Source: Apostichopus japonicus (taxonomy: Eukaryota > Echinodermata > Holothuroidea > Aspidochirotida > Stichopodidae). Taken from it: a DNA stretch of 64,000 bases. This document shows, one piece after another, positions 11,286 to 27,011 of the stretch. Each line of letters begins with the position of its first letter. Within the stretch, counting starts at the first letter, position 1. The notes under the pieces are model-generated. The model was given only the letters and a program-made list of their open reading frames with translations, searched no databases and was not told the origin of the DNA. Made by a program: the position numbers and the translations under genes. Where the stretch lies: contig NC_092577.1 of the NCBI RefSeq assembly GCF_037975245.1, positions 6,417,001 to 6,481,000 of the forward strand, written 5' to 3'.

Positions 11286-13475
11286 TAGCCTGTGTTATTA
11301 AGGACGTGTTTAGTATATCAGTACATATATAGCGTCACGCCATTACTGTCTCCTGTACGTTACTTACCAGTATACGATCATCGCTTTGTGGGTTTATCAT
11401 CCAGAGTAAAATTTAAGTACAGAATCCTTTAATCCTTAAATGACAGATGAAAATCACGAAAAAAGAACGTATGGAAACAAGAATGCATGAAGAACATCCA
11501 ATTGACAAGATGGCGTCGTGTACTAGGTCAAGTGGCGTTCTAACATACGATCCTGGATGCTAAATAGATATCGGTATGAATCAGTCTATAGTCTAAAGTT
11601 TGTTGTTAATAGTTGACAGAATCAAAGACTTTATTTGATAATACAATTCATATCTGATATTTATGCCTTACTGTGTTTATTCTATCATATCAAACGTTCA
11701 AAGGTATATGCTGTACGTATATGCATTGTTCTCTGTTACGTCCATTAATACGCAAACATTGTAAGTTCCGATGTATTTTGTCCTATGTGCGTAATATGCC
11801 TGTAAAGTACGCAAACTGTATAGATGAAACTACAAGCGATGATGGCCAACTCTGCATATGTCTTGACAAGAAATCTACAGATTGGTTACGAAAATGAAAA
11901 CAACGTAAAAACACTGTTTATTAAACAAATATGAAAAAAGGAAAGAAATCATACACAATTTGACAAAAGAGAGTGTAGATATAATGAGCTATAGAGCGGG
12001 ATTCTAACAAGTAAGATTATAATTGCAAGGGTCCGTGATTAGAGTCCCGTTCTAGAAACAAATAGTAGTTTACTCTGTTCAAATTGATCGTCCGGGTCAG
12101 TTCTCCGTTGTTGATTAATTTCAAAAAGACATGATTTCAATGAACGGAAGAACAAAGTTATAGTTTAAGTCATCAACAATGCCGCTTATGTATGAGCGGG
12201 TTAAATGTTTTCAAATCATTGATTCGTGTTAGAAAACTGAGAATATCATTTTTGTTTTCATTTAAAGAACTTTATATGCGTCAGTTAGGCCACAATGTGG
12301 TGCAGTAGCGCAATGGCGTTCACATGATACCAAAGGTGTGTGGCGGAGGGGGTAGCTTCAGGGGCTAGCGAGGAATTTACCAAGGGAGGGGCGAAGATTG
12401 TAAACAAACTATCTAAGTGTAGCACCACTTGTTGGCGTGAAGCGTACAAGAACATTTTGGCCGAAAATGCCTCCCAGATTGCTGGAAATGGCACTTCCCA
12501 TGCCTTGTATGTTGCATCTAAGCATTTTCTATTTTGAAATTACTAGCGATATCATCAATAAAAATTCATTGACTGTCGTCATTTAAAATATAATGTTTCT
12601 TTCTCTTTTAAAAGGTTAGAGTACTTGTATTATACAAGGGCGGCGGAAGCACTTTTAATCTGGGGGGGGGGGGGCACCGACATCAAAGGGCACTTTGCAG
12701 AAATTCGATTGGACTGATGAAGCGTTATATTTAGTTCCCTTTATAACTCTTATCGTATTATCTTATGTGCGTATACACATCACTCCAACGCCCCCTCCCC
12801 CCCCCCCCCCTCAAGGAAAATATGCATACTAGCACTGCAATATCCAATGTGCAAATTGGGAAACAAGGAACAAGTTTTCTTTTGAGACAAAATGAGGTGA
12901 AATCATGCTAGTTGCTAATGTAGGAATCTTCCGAATTAGAGTTTATTTCTTGTCAATGTCTTAACAAATTTTTTTCCATTCGGAATAGCTTTGAGTTTGT
13001 CCCACAGAAATGCATTAAAAGTCAGGGGCGCAGCCAGGATTTGCAAAGTTGTATGCACGACTATCTGAGCGGAGCGCCACCATCGGTTGGCGCGGAGCGT
13101 ACAAGAAAATTTTGGTTTTACAAACCCCTCAGATGGCTGGAAACGGCCCTTCCCGAGTGTTCATTCTGGTTCCCTGGCCTCTTGCTAACTTGAGACACCT
13201 CAATTTTTATGTAGAAAAAGGGCACATTTTTAACCTGAGGAAAAGTGGAGGGGCACGTGCCCCCTGTGCCCCCCCGGTTCCGCCGCCTTTGCTTGTATAT
13301 GTAAAACAAATGACCATTTACTAAACTAAGATACTATTAGATACCACGTAGGGTTTTAAAAAAAAACTTTTCATCTGAATTGCTTTCACATTAAAAATGA
13401 CCAGTAAAATTGCCAGTGAAGAAAATGACCAGCGTAAACTTGCATGAAGATTGACAAGGGTCTCACTGTTCTATA
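11286..13475 (+). repeat. Direct duplication, unit 1 (with internal element insertion)
   Basis: From CCTGTGTTATTAAGGACGTG to TCTCACTGTTCTATA this block is repeated as 15137-16400 plus about 17860-18113. The pairs include the 'TCATCCAGAGTA' and 'GAAAATCACGAAAAAA' stretches and the closing 'GACAAGGGTCTCACTGTT'. Unit 1 carries an element insertion (12635-13291) that is absent from unit 2, which reads through the corresponding site at about 17935. Identity appears to be around nine in ten by eye. Confidence 0.75.
12635..13291 (+). mobile_element. TIR element (CAAGGGCGGCGGAA ends) within duplication unit 1
   Basis: The left end CAAGGGCGGCGGAA pairs with the right end TTCCGCCGCCTTTG. Flanks on both sides contain CTTGTAT, though an exact TSD is not clear. 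The empty paralogous site near 17935 supports insertion. A second element start (CAGGGGCGCAGCCAGG, 13024) with the recurrent hairpin core lies inside. Confidence 0.6.
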
Positions 13476-15136
13476 CAGTGGCGTAGCCAGCGGGGGGGGG
13501 GGGGGCAGGGGGCGGGAGCCCCCAGTTGAAATGCTCGCCCCCCCCCCCCCCACTTGCCCCCCAAATGGAATTATTGACTGAGAAAAAAAACTTGAATGCA
13601 CACTAAATATGGTGCTGGGCCTATGTGCATAATACCATGGTTTTTATGCATTTTTATTCTTTACCTTTTACCTAATTCTCTATCTGCGAAATTTGGTGGC
13701 TAAAATAAAAATCACTTCCATGGGAACATTGCCTTGAAAAAGAATTTGACCCAAGCAGCAGCGCATAAAACGCCACTGTCTCTGTATTGTCAAATGTGGA
13801 AACGGGTTGGCAATTTAATTAAACGGTCTCCGCGGCACTCACAAGCGGAGGCTACGTTCAGTTTATGTTCACATGGTTATCCCTGATCCGTGGATTGTGT
13901 TCAGAAATGATTCACACGTGAGTGATGTGTATGGCAGAATGAATATCACAGTATTTAGAAACAATTTGCATTTTGACTGAAACTTACAACATGTTTTGCT
14001 ACGCCTACGCGACCAATCGCGATGTGTTTCTTGGGTTAGGTACATTCAACACAGAACAGCCTACTAGTCTATATACGTTTGTGTTTGCGTAGTGAGCTCA
14101 TAGGCCCGAGGTGACCAGACGTCCCCGATTTTCGGGGACAGTCCCCGATTACAGTGTGCTGTCCCCGATGAACGAGTGTCCCCAAAAATGTCCCCGATTC
14201 GTCAAAATGTTCAGGAATTTCGAAAATATCCCACATTATTAGTAAAATAATTGTAAAAACAAAATTTAGTCAAGTGTGCAGTCGCAGAACGGAACTTATA
14301 ACCAGCACTTCAGGTGGGCCAGTGTAAAGTGGAAACACTGTTAAGAATATGCTAGATCGATCTAGCCTAGCACTCTTTCGACCGTATAAATGGCAGCTAC
14401 GGCGACACAACGACACTTATAGTGTGCGCATGCGCAAATCACAAGCTCTCAGAGAACCACGTAAAGTAAGTGGATTTCATTTAAGAAAAAGCTACATTTT
14501 TGAAAATAAAATTGATTTAAAAAGTGCTTCAAAGTCACACCATTTTACATCTAAGCACCTTAGGCACTTGAAAATTAAACCCCTCCCCCATATCAGTCAC
14601 GCAATAAATGTCCCCGATTTCAGTCACGAAAATATGGTCAGCCTTGTCTGTAATAGGGCGCGAAATTCGTCGATAAGTTCGCAGACAGTCATCAGAATAG
14701 GCGAATTAACCTTCGCTAGACTGTTTGAGTGAGCCCTAGAAAGTGCAAAAGAAGGGCCAGAAGGGGGAATGATAACATCTTTTGTTGATTGGGGGGGGGG
14801 GTGGTTACACTCCCAGGCAAGTCATATATCATGCTGATCATCTTTGAATACTGACAGAAAGAGCATAGTCTATTCAGATTTTGAAAGAGATTATCGATGA
14901 CTTTTTCAGTGATCTGTTTTATCGTTAATAATACCTATGTGGAAATAACATAAAACTTCAGCTAACTAGAGTGACCATCTGTACCCTACATTGCTGACAC
15001 AATACCCGATTTGCCACAGTTTGTCATGCAAACTGTTTGGTATGTCTTTTGTACTAGCTTAGTCTGCCCAACCAATGAGACCCTTCGCCCCCCTTTGCCC
15101 CCCCCCCCCCGATGGAAAAGTCTGGCTACGCCACTG
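13476..15136 (+). mobile_element. TIR element (CAGTGGCGTAGCCAG ends) at the duplication junction
   Basis: CAGTGGCGTAGCCAG at the left pairs with CTGGCTACGCCACTG at the right, a perfect 15-bp inverted repeat. It lies exactly between the end of duplication unit 1 and the start of unit 2, so no matching TSD is present. The interior has a cluster of GTCCCCGAT motifs (about 14118-14200) and an unrecognised open frame (14349-14732). No transposase is recognised. Confidence 0.72.
14118..14202 (+). repeat. Cluster of GTCCCCGAT-type motifs
   Basis: GTCCCCGA(T) occurs about four times in 85 bp, with degenerate neighbours such as TCGGGGACAG forming local hairpins. Another copy is near 14608. Confidence 0.6.
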
Positions 15137-16599
15137 CCTGTGTTATTAATAACGTGTTTAGTATATCAGTATACATAGCTTCACACCATTACTGTCACAT
15201 GCACGTACTTACCAGTACGATCATCGCTTTTGGGTTTTATCATCCAGAGTAGAATTTAAGTCCAGAATCCTATAATCCTTAAATGAAAGATGAAAATCAC
15301 GAAAAAAAAGAACGTACGGAAACAGGAATGAAGAACATCCAATTGACAAGATGGCGTCGTGAAGGTCATGTGACGTTCTAACATACGATCCTGGATGCTA
15401 AATAGATATCGGTAGGAATCAGTCTATAGTTTAACTGGTTTCAAAGTTCATATTTTATAATTTACACAGACAAAGACTTTATTTGATAATCCAATTCATA
15501 TCTGATATTTATGCCTTGCTGTGTTTATTCTGTCATATCAGCCGTTCTAAAGTACCTGCTGTACGTATATGCATTGTTCTCAGTTACGTCTATTAATACG
15601 AAACCACTGTTTCCAAGTTTCCGATGCACTTTGGCCTATGCGCGTAATATGCCTGTTAAGTACTCAAACGGTGTATAGATGAAACAACAAGCGGCGATGG
15701 CCAACTCTGATATGTCTTGACAAGAAATCTACAGACTGGTTAACGAAAATTAAAACAACGTAAAAACACTGTTAATTACACAGATATAAAAAAAGGAAAG
15801 AAATTATACACAATTTAACAAAAGAGAGTGTAGATATAATGAGCTATCGAGCGGGATTCTAACAAGATTAGGATTGCAAGGGTCCGTGATTAAAGTCCCA
15901 TTCTAGAAACAAATAGCATTTTGCTCTGTTCAGATTGATCGTCCGGGTCAGTTCTCCGTTGTTGATTAACTTCGAGACAGGATTTCAATGAACGGAAGAA
16001 CAAAGTTATAGTTGAAGTCATCAACAATGCCTGTTATATATGAACGGATTTGATGTTTTCAAATGATTGAATCATGTGAGAAAATTGAGAATATATATTG
16101 TTTTTAATTTAAAGAACTTTATATGCTTCAGTTAGGCGACAATATGACGCAGTAGCGCAATAACGTTCACAGGATACCAAAGGTGTGTATGTAATGGGGG
16201 AGCTGCAGGAGCGTAGCGAGGATTTTGGAAGGGGTGAAGATTGTAAACAAACTATCTAAGCGTAGCACCACTTGTTGGCGTGAAGCGTACAAGAACATTT
16301 TGGCCAAAAATGCCTCCCAGATTGCTGGAAAAGGCACTTCCCAGGCCTTGTATGTTGCATCTAAGCATTTTCTATTTTGAAATTACTAGCGATATCATAA
16401 TAAAAATTAAAAAATGATCAGGGGGAGGGGTGGTCGCCCCTTCGCGCCCCCACTCCCTTGACTGCGCGCACATGGGGAGCTGGGTATCGTATACTTTCTA
16501 ATGTTTAACGTGTTGGAGCCTGAACCTTTGTGAGAACCTGCCCGGAAAGAGAAATATAAATTTAGACATAAAACTGTGCACTGTGCAATATATTTAGAC

Positions 16600-16632
16600 C
16601 AGGGAGCTGCTACTCTATAACGCAGCTCCCTG
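16600..16632. repeat. Perfect 11-bp inverted repeat (hairpin)
   Basis: CAGGGAGCTGC at 16600-16610 and GCAGCTCCCTG at 16622-16632 are perfect arms with an 11-base loop. Function unknown. Confidence 0.7.
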
Positions 16633-17301
16633 TTTAGACTATAAAGCAGGTCCATATAAGTAACACTTAACGCAATGTTTACTAATAAATGATAACATAA
16701 TAGTAAGGGTGATGATACAACCGTATCAAGGGTCCAATTCTCACCAAGATAATTGCAACTATCCACGGAGTGAACCATTTCCCAACGACTGGCGATCTGA
16801 GATGTGACCATGACCCACATGCATACACCTTCACCATTGCGCCCGACTGTAGATCCGAGGTAAGGCCATTGTCCACCTGCCCTCCGCCACCCATTGTGCA
16901 CTCCACTGCAGGAGCGTCGAATGCCAGGTCCGGTCCCGAGGACAATGCCGGGCCCCCTCTTTTCACAGGTCACATAACCTATAATGTTTGTTGCAGCTCC
17001 TGTACTTCTCCCGGGCACGTAATATGATTACGAGGCCCCCAGACGGCAAAATGATGCTATAGTTACATCACGTCAACTCCTATGTATACGACTATGCTTG
17101 CGTGTGTTATAAACTCAGCAACATTCCACATCATTTAGGGGAGAGGAAGGGAGAAGAGGGGAAGGAGAAGAGGGGGTTGGCTGTGAGTGGAAGGGGAGGG
17201 TGAAGCAAGGGGAGGGTAGGGGAAGGGAGGAGGCACGTGTTCCCCTTCTCCCAGTGGCTACGGTACTATATGTATGTGTGTATGTATGTTTCTTTTATTT
17301 A

Positions 17302-17520
17302 TCCTCCTGCAAGCAAGAACTCGCGAAGAAGCCTCATTGGCTTATCCAAGTCGCAAGCTGACCGAAGCCAGTCTCTCTATTCATATTTTAACGTCCATAA
17401 TTATGAATTGTCAATTGTCATCAATTCTGTAACTGGACAACATACATTAATCTTGGAGAGACTTAAACCGGGACCTTACGATTGGAAGGCATCGGCGTTA
17501 ACCACTGAGCTATCACTCCT
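17302..17520 (-). mobile_element. tRNA-derived SINE
   Basis: On the minus strand the head contains a box A-like TAGCTCAGTGG and a box B-like GGTTTAAGTCT, separated as in a tRNA. The body is shared almost end to end with the copy at 33084-33302. The tail side, at lower coordinates, abuts ATTT/TATG-rich sequence. Box B is mutated from GGTTCGAGTC, so this copy is older. Confidence 0.8.
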
Positions 17521-18188
17521 AGCTAACACTGAGCTAACGCTACTATATATATTCACTGTACACAATAGTACGTATATAAGCAGGCATATCAGTGAATCAA
17601 ATGAGCTGTTTATAATAGAGACGACAGCCGGTACCACGTGACGCAGGGAACTTTGTCTTTATATCGATATGACCTATAAACAATATATAATGTCCCGAAT
17701 TTTAGGCCTTCATTATTCAATAAAGTCATAGGCTATATCTAACCCCAATTCCTATTTTGTAACGTCTGGACACATGCTGCATCAGCAGCACTGGGGCATA
17801 CCTACCACAGCCAAATTCTAAGGTAGCTATAACTAATCACCTACAAACGGCCGCCAATATCATCAATACAAATTCATGGACTGTCGTAATTTATATTATA
17901 ATATTTCTTTCTCTTTCAAAAGACTAGATTCCTTGTATGTGTACACAATTTGACCTTTTACTGAACTAAGATACTATTAGATGTCACTAAGGGTTTTAGA
18001 AAACTTCTCATCTGAATTGCTTTCTCATTAAATGACCACTAAAATTGCCGGTGAAGAAATTGACCAGCGTAAACTTGCGTGGAGATTGACAAGGGTCTCA
18101 CTGTTCCACGTGTGTGGCTTGAAAGTATGTGGTGTCATTTTTCCCAGTATGTATCAGCCACTCAATTTGGGGCAAACTACCAAAGGCA

Positions 18189-18434
18189 GATGACTTTAAT
18201 TTCACCTGACTATGATCGTGTCCGCTAAAATTATACGATATTTTAATCGTTTCCATTTGGGAGTAAACGACAAGCTAGTCTTGGCCAAGTCGTTTGTAAT
18301 ACTCTTGTTCTCGTGTGTAAACTGTTCATGCCTCAGAGTCCGTGTCTGCCTACCACAAATGTGCTTGCCCATTGTATTTTACATGCCCGATGATCTGTCC
18401 GATTTTACCTCCATGGTCCGATACAAACACTCTA
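18189..18434 (+). repeat. Dispersed repeat, copy 1 (filled site)
   Basis: About 246 bp, containing CGATATTTTAATCGTTTCCA, is repeated at 24950-25196. Copy 1 is interrupted at its TA by the 6.4 kb element. Copy 2 is uninterrupted there, giving a paralogous empty site. Confidence 0.85.
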
Positions 18435-18789
18435 CACTCTAAAAAAGATGGGTAATATTTTCTGGGCAAATGCTCGGTTGGGGAGTTCTTTAACAATATT
18501 GGGCAAAATCCCTGCTCTATGTGTTGACCAACTTATAGTAAAACAGAATTTAGTAAACCGCTGTGCAAAGTGAATGGAATATACCCAACATTTGGTAAGC
18601 GTCCCGCCAAATCTAAAGTCACTGGTACTGACTGGGGCGACGCGCACATCTGCGACGAAAAAATGAACGTTTTGCCTATACATTTGTGTGTGTTTGCGTG
18701 GACAAACACCGTACGTTACGTATCATCGCATAGCTCATACATACAGTGTAGATGACGAGTGTAGATGAAAATATAGAAGATTGGCAGGC

Positions 18790-23032
<4,243 letters not shown>

Positions 23033-23590
23033 TTCTTTATTCCTAACTATTCATTGTATTTATATCATGCATTACATCTTGATAGAACAAATTTAAAGTG
23101 TAAATACTGTGTAAAATTACAGATGATTTTTCTTAACTTCCATTGTTCTATTACTTAGCTTTCATGGCTTGGCGTTCAAGGAATTTGGTGAAGTACAGTA
23201 TCAGTTAACTTGGTTTCATCATTCATGGTTAAGTGTTTGCCATTTTATTTCATACTGAATCAGCCAAAAATAATTTGTTTTAATAGATTATATTCATTAA
23301 CACCATCACAGTAATGTCTTACAAAATCAGTTAATATTTCGGAAAACCTGTGCAACATGTACTAACATGACATGATGGTACCCCTAGCTTTGGTTTAGCA
23401 TCACAATGATCTGGTGTTAGCTAACCAGTCTCGTTCCAACAAAACTAAAATGTAATTGAACATGCTGAAACATAAGATATGTGTTTCCACCTGTGCTGCC
23501 TACATTTGGATTAGTTTTCTATTACTGATAGAAGATTTAATATGGAAATCAGCCTTTTGTCATCTTTTAAAGCTTATCTAGACTTGTGCC

Positions 23591-24192
23591 AATGAGTGGA
23601 CGAGAGTAGCATGCTACAATAGCAATGGGTGAACGAGAGAAGTATGCTACAATAGCAATGAGTGGACGAGAGAAGCATGCTACAATAGCAATGGGTGGAT
23701 GAGAGTAGCATGCTACAGTAGCAATGGGTGGATGAGAGTAGCATGCTACAATAGCAATGAGTGGATGAGAGCAGCATGCTACAGTAGCAATGGGTGGATG
23801 AGAGTAGCATGCTACAATAGCAATGGGTGGATGAGAGTAGCATGCTACAATAGCAATGGGTGGATGAGAGTAGCATGCTACAATAGCAATGGGTGGATGA
23901 GAGTAGCATGCTATAGTAGCAATGGGTGGATGAGAGTAGCATGCTACAATAACAATGGGTGGATGAGAGTAGCATGCTACAATAACAATGGGTGGATGAG
24001 AGTAGCATGCTACAATAGCAATGGGTGAATGAGAGTAGCATGCTACAATAGCAATTGGTGGATGAGAGTAGCATGCTACAATAGCAATGGTTGGATGAGA
24101 GTAGCATGCTACAATAGCAATGGGTAGATGACAGTTACATGTTACTATGACAATTGATTGACAGTAGTAGCATGCTACAATAGCAGTGGGAT
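23591..24192. repeat. 33-bp minisatellite, about 18 units
   Basis: The unit contains the 12-bp perfect palindrome GTAGCATGCTAC followed by AATAGCAATGGGTGGATGAGA. Because 33 is a multiple of three, long open frames of 11-residue repeats arise on both strands. They are side effects, not genes. Units at both edges are more diverged. Confidence 0.93.
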
Positions 24193-24949
24193 GTGATAAG
24201 TGTATTTTTTCTTCATGATTTCATCTGTTTTATCTGCTTTAAATTTGTTTTGATATGCTGCTTCAAGAAAGTAGATGTTAAATAAATCATTCGACAATAC
24301 ACTGTGTTGTTAGATCTGTCTTTTTGGTTTGGTGTATGCTGTACTTGTTCACAATCATCCAACCTTCCATGTTCATCCCACCTATTTTAATTTTTATCAT
24401 TCAACATTTTTGTGTATAGTCAGTAAAAAACGGTGAAATAGTGAAATACCTGTATTGATCATTATGAATATATTGATTAACTATCCATTACCCAATAAAG
24501 GGAGAAAAACTGCTTAAATAATGTCGAAATATCGACCAATAAATAGCCCTATGTTGCCCAATTAGTAGTAAAGGATACCCAACCATATGATATGCGTATT
24601 CAACATTTCGCCAACAAATGATAAACATTGCCCAACAGGCCAGTTGGGTAATTTCTTAATTACTATTTATGGGTAAAATAATATGCCCAACTATGAGTAA
24701 AAACATTACCCAGCGGCATTTGGGCAAAAAATGCTCAACAGTTGGTTGGATACATACTTCCCCAGCGTTGGTTAAAAATTGGGCAAAAAAATTGACCAAC
24801 TTTTTTAGAGTGTAAAGCGTTTCTTTCGAGATCCGGGCTTTAGGAATCACAACTTGGTTTCGAGTTAGTTAGCGTCATGTTTGATCTCTGGAGTAGGGTA
24901 AATATGTCACCAAAACAGAACTAGTATTGTTCGATATATCTGTTCGGCA

Positions 24950-25196
24950 GATGGCTTTAATTTCACCTAACTAAGATCGTGTCCACTAAAATTATACGAT
25001 ATTTTAATCGTTTCCATTTGGGAGTATACGACATGCTAGTCTTGGCCAATTCGTTTGTAACACTATTTTTCTCGGGTGCAAATTGTACATGCTTCAGAGT
25101 CCGTTTCTGCCTACCACAAATGTGCTTGCCCATTGTCTTTTACATGCCCGATAATCTGTCCGATTTTACCTCCATGGTCCGATACAAAACACTCTA
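24950..25196 (+). repeat. Dispersed repeat, copy 2 (empty site)
   Basis: Matches 18189-18434. At its right edge it continues through TA into AAGCGTT without an insertion, providing the pre-insertion allele structure of the 6.4 kb element. Confidence 0.85.
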
Positions 25197-25803
25197 AAGC
25201 GTTGCCGCAGGCGTTCTCTGGGAAGTGCAGCAAATAGATACGGGAAAATAGCTTTGTGAAAAAGAAAGGTACACTAGGCTGTACATACGAGGCCACACTC
25301 AATATTACAGGGGCGGATCCAGGGGGGCCCGGGCCCCCCTTTTTGAAAATCCTGATTTTTTTAACCGCGTTCGAGGGAAAGGGCCCCATGCGTGATCAGT
25401 GGCGTAGCCATGAAATAGGCTGGCCCCCCACTGGCCCCCCACTGGGAATGGGGTAAAAAAAAATGTTGTAAAAAAATAAAAATAAGTGCGATTCACTTAT
25501 ATTTTTTGTTCAATAATTTGGGAAATAGAGTTACACAATTATCTCGTCTGCATCTGGCAGAATAAGAATAATACAATATCTGCAGTAATCATGAGAATGG
25601 TCACACAGCATGGCATGGCAATGGTCGATGCGACGATTGCGACCATATACCAAGAAACTTGTTGTGCTGCGCGATATCGATATCTGCTGAAAATATGTTC
25701 AGTGCTTCCACCTAGCGCAACAATCTATCAAAAGATTGGCTCCGTTTGTACTGAGACGAGGTATCAGGTTTTCATATATTGCCTAGAGTCAAATGAATAT
25801 ATG

Positions 25804-26509
25804 CAGGCGCGGATCCAGGGGGGGGGGTCCATGGGGTCCGGACCCCCCTGCTCTTGGCCAAAAAAAAGAGAGAAAAAATAAATAAATTAAACGCCAATTT
25901 TAAACATGTAGGACGTCAGAAAAGCGGTTATCCTCACAAGTCATCCAGGTGTGTCTTTTCCATCAAATGAACTATAGTGTGCACGCGTGCTACACGTGCC
26001 AAAACTGCCTAACAATCTCAATTTTCAGAACGAAAAGTTTCAAAATTGAGGTGGTGTTCGATTTTTTTCGGGCGGTGAGGTTACAGAGCGGTAGGCTGCT
26101 AGGATGCGCTAACCAATTTTTCATGAGCAAACCCCTCACCCTTCCAGAATCCTGGATCCGGCCCTGCATCAAACAGTGGTGACGGAACGGGAGCGGATTG
26201 GGGGCTAAAGGAATTATGATTTTTTGTATCATCTCAACTCATCTGATATGTAATACCATATTTCATAGATTGTTTTTTTCTCATCAATTGAGAAATTGCA
26301 GACATGAGATCCATATTTTCAGGCTAGGTACATGCTGCTTAGAATACTCGGGAAGTGCCGTTTCCGGCCATCTGGGGGGTTTGTAAAGCCAACAATTTTC
26401 TTGTACGCTCCGCGCCAACCGATGATGGTGCTCCGCTTAGGTAGTCTTACGTTCAGGCGCGGCTGGACCAGTCAGACCCCCCCTGTCACAAATCCTGCAC
26501 CCGCCCCTG
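25804..26509 (+). mobile_element. Inner TIR element of the nested stack
   Basis: Begins CAGGCGCGGATCCAGG and ends GCACCCGCCCCTG. A perfect 5-bp duplication ATATG flanks it (25799-25803, 26510-26514). An internal CCTGGATCCGGCCCTG (to 26166) is another end-like sequence, suggesting a further rearrangement. The recurrent hairpin core lies in reverse at about 26392-26445. Confidence 0.66.
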
Positions 26510-26664
26510 ATATGTCATTGAATATTCCACAAAACAACTTTTTTATGCCCACGAAACTGTCGAAACATGATTTGCACTACTGGTAGAGAGAAAAAATATT
26601 GGGAATTCTGAATTTCCTGCAAACATGCGGCTGTTCCTGTTCAATACTCACTACTGTATCACCT

Positions 26665-27011
26665 TAAAAAAGATGAGTGGAAATAGTTTCTCCAGGACCG
26701 TATCGTATCGTGGGTATCGAGTGCGTCTGATATACGAACGTACGTAGTACGTACGTCTATGATGATATGCACTGTACTGTACTGATAAAAACATAGGTGA
26801 ATTTCACTCCATGGGAGTGATCACTGAGCACATTCCGGTATAAGAGTGAATTTCCACTCCATTGGAGTAAATCTTAACTCCTAATAGAGTTATATTCACT
26901 CATATTAGGAGTTAGGGTTAACTCCAATAGAGTTAAATTTCACTCTTAATTTGAAGTGCGCCGAGTGATCACTCCAATGGAATGAAATCCACTCATTTGT
27001 TTTTAGAGTGT
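26665..27011. mobile_element. MITE-like block rich in ACTCC/GGAGT palindromes
   Basis: The ends CACCTTAAAAAAGATGAGTG and, reversed, CACTCTAAAAACAAATGAGT resemble the termini of the 6.4 kb element at 18435. The interior has repeated CACTCCATGGGAGTG-type palindromes. An exact TSD is not visible. Confidence 0.5.

Larger units (their letters stand above)
15137..18113 (+). repeat. Direct duplication, unit 2 (split by later insertions)
   Basis: 15137-16400 parallels 11286-12555, and 17860-18113 parallels about 12548-12635 joined to 13300-13475. The intervening 16400-17857 is extra and contains a SINE, purine-rich DNA and an inverted-repeat hairpin. This second unit has small indels relative to unit 1. 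Confidence 0.7.

Noticed and set aside
14349-14732. Open frame of 127 codons in a TIR element
   Set aside because: Not similar to any transposase motif recognised; no start context or homologous copy in the window.
16407-17018. Minus-strand open frame of 203 codons
   Set aside because: Crosses element-derived sequence and a hairpin, has no domain or composition typical of protein, and sits in repeat-rich DNA.
23574-24107. Minus-strand repetitive open frame of 177 codons
   Set aside because: Produced by the 33-bp minisatellite; the opposite strand is open too.
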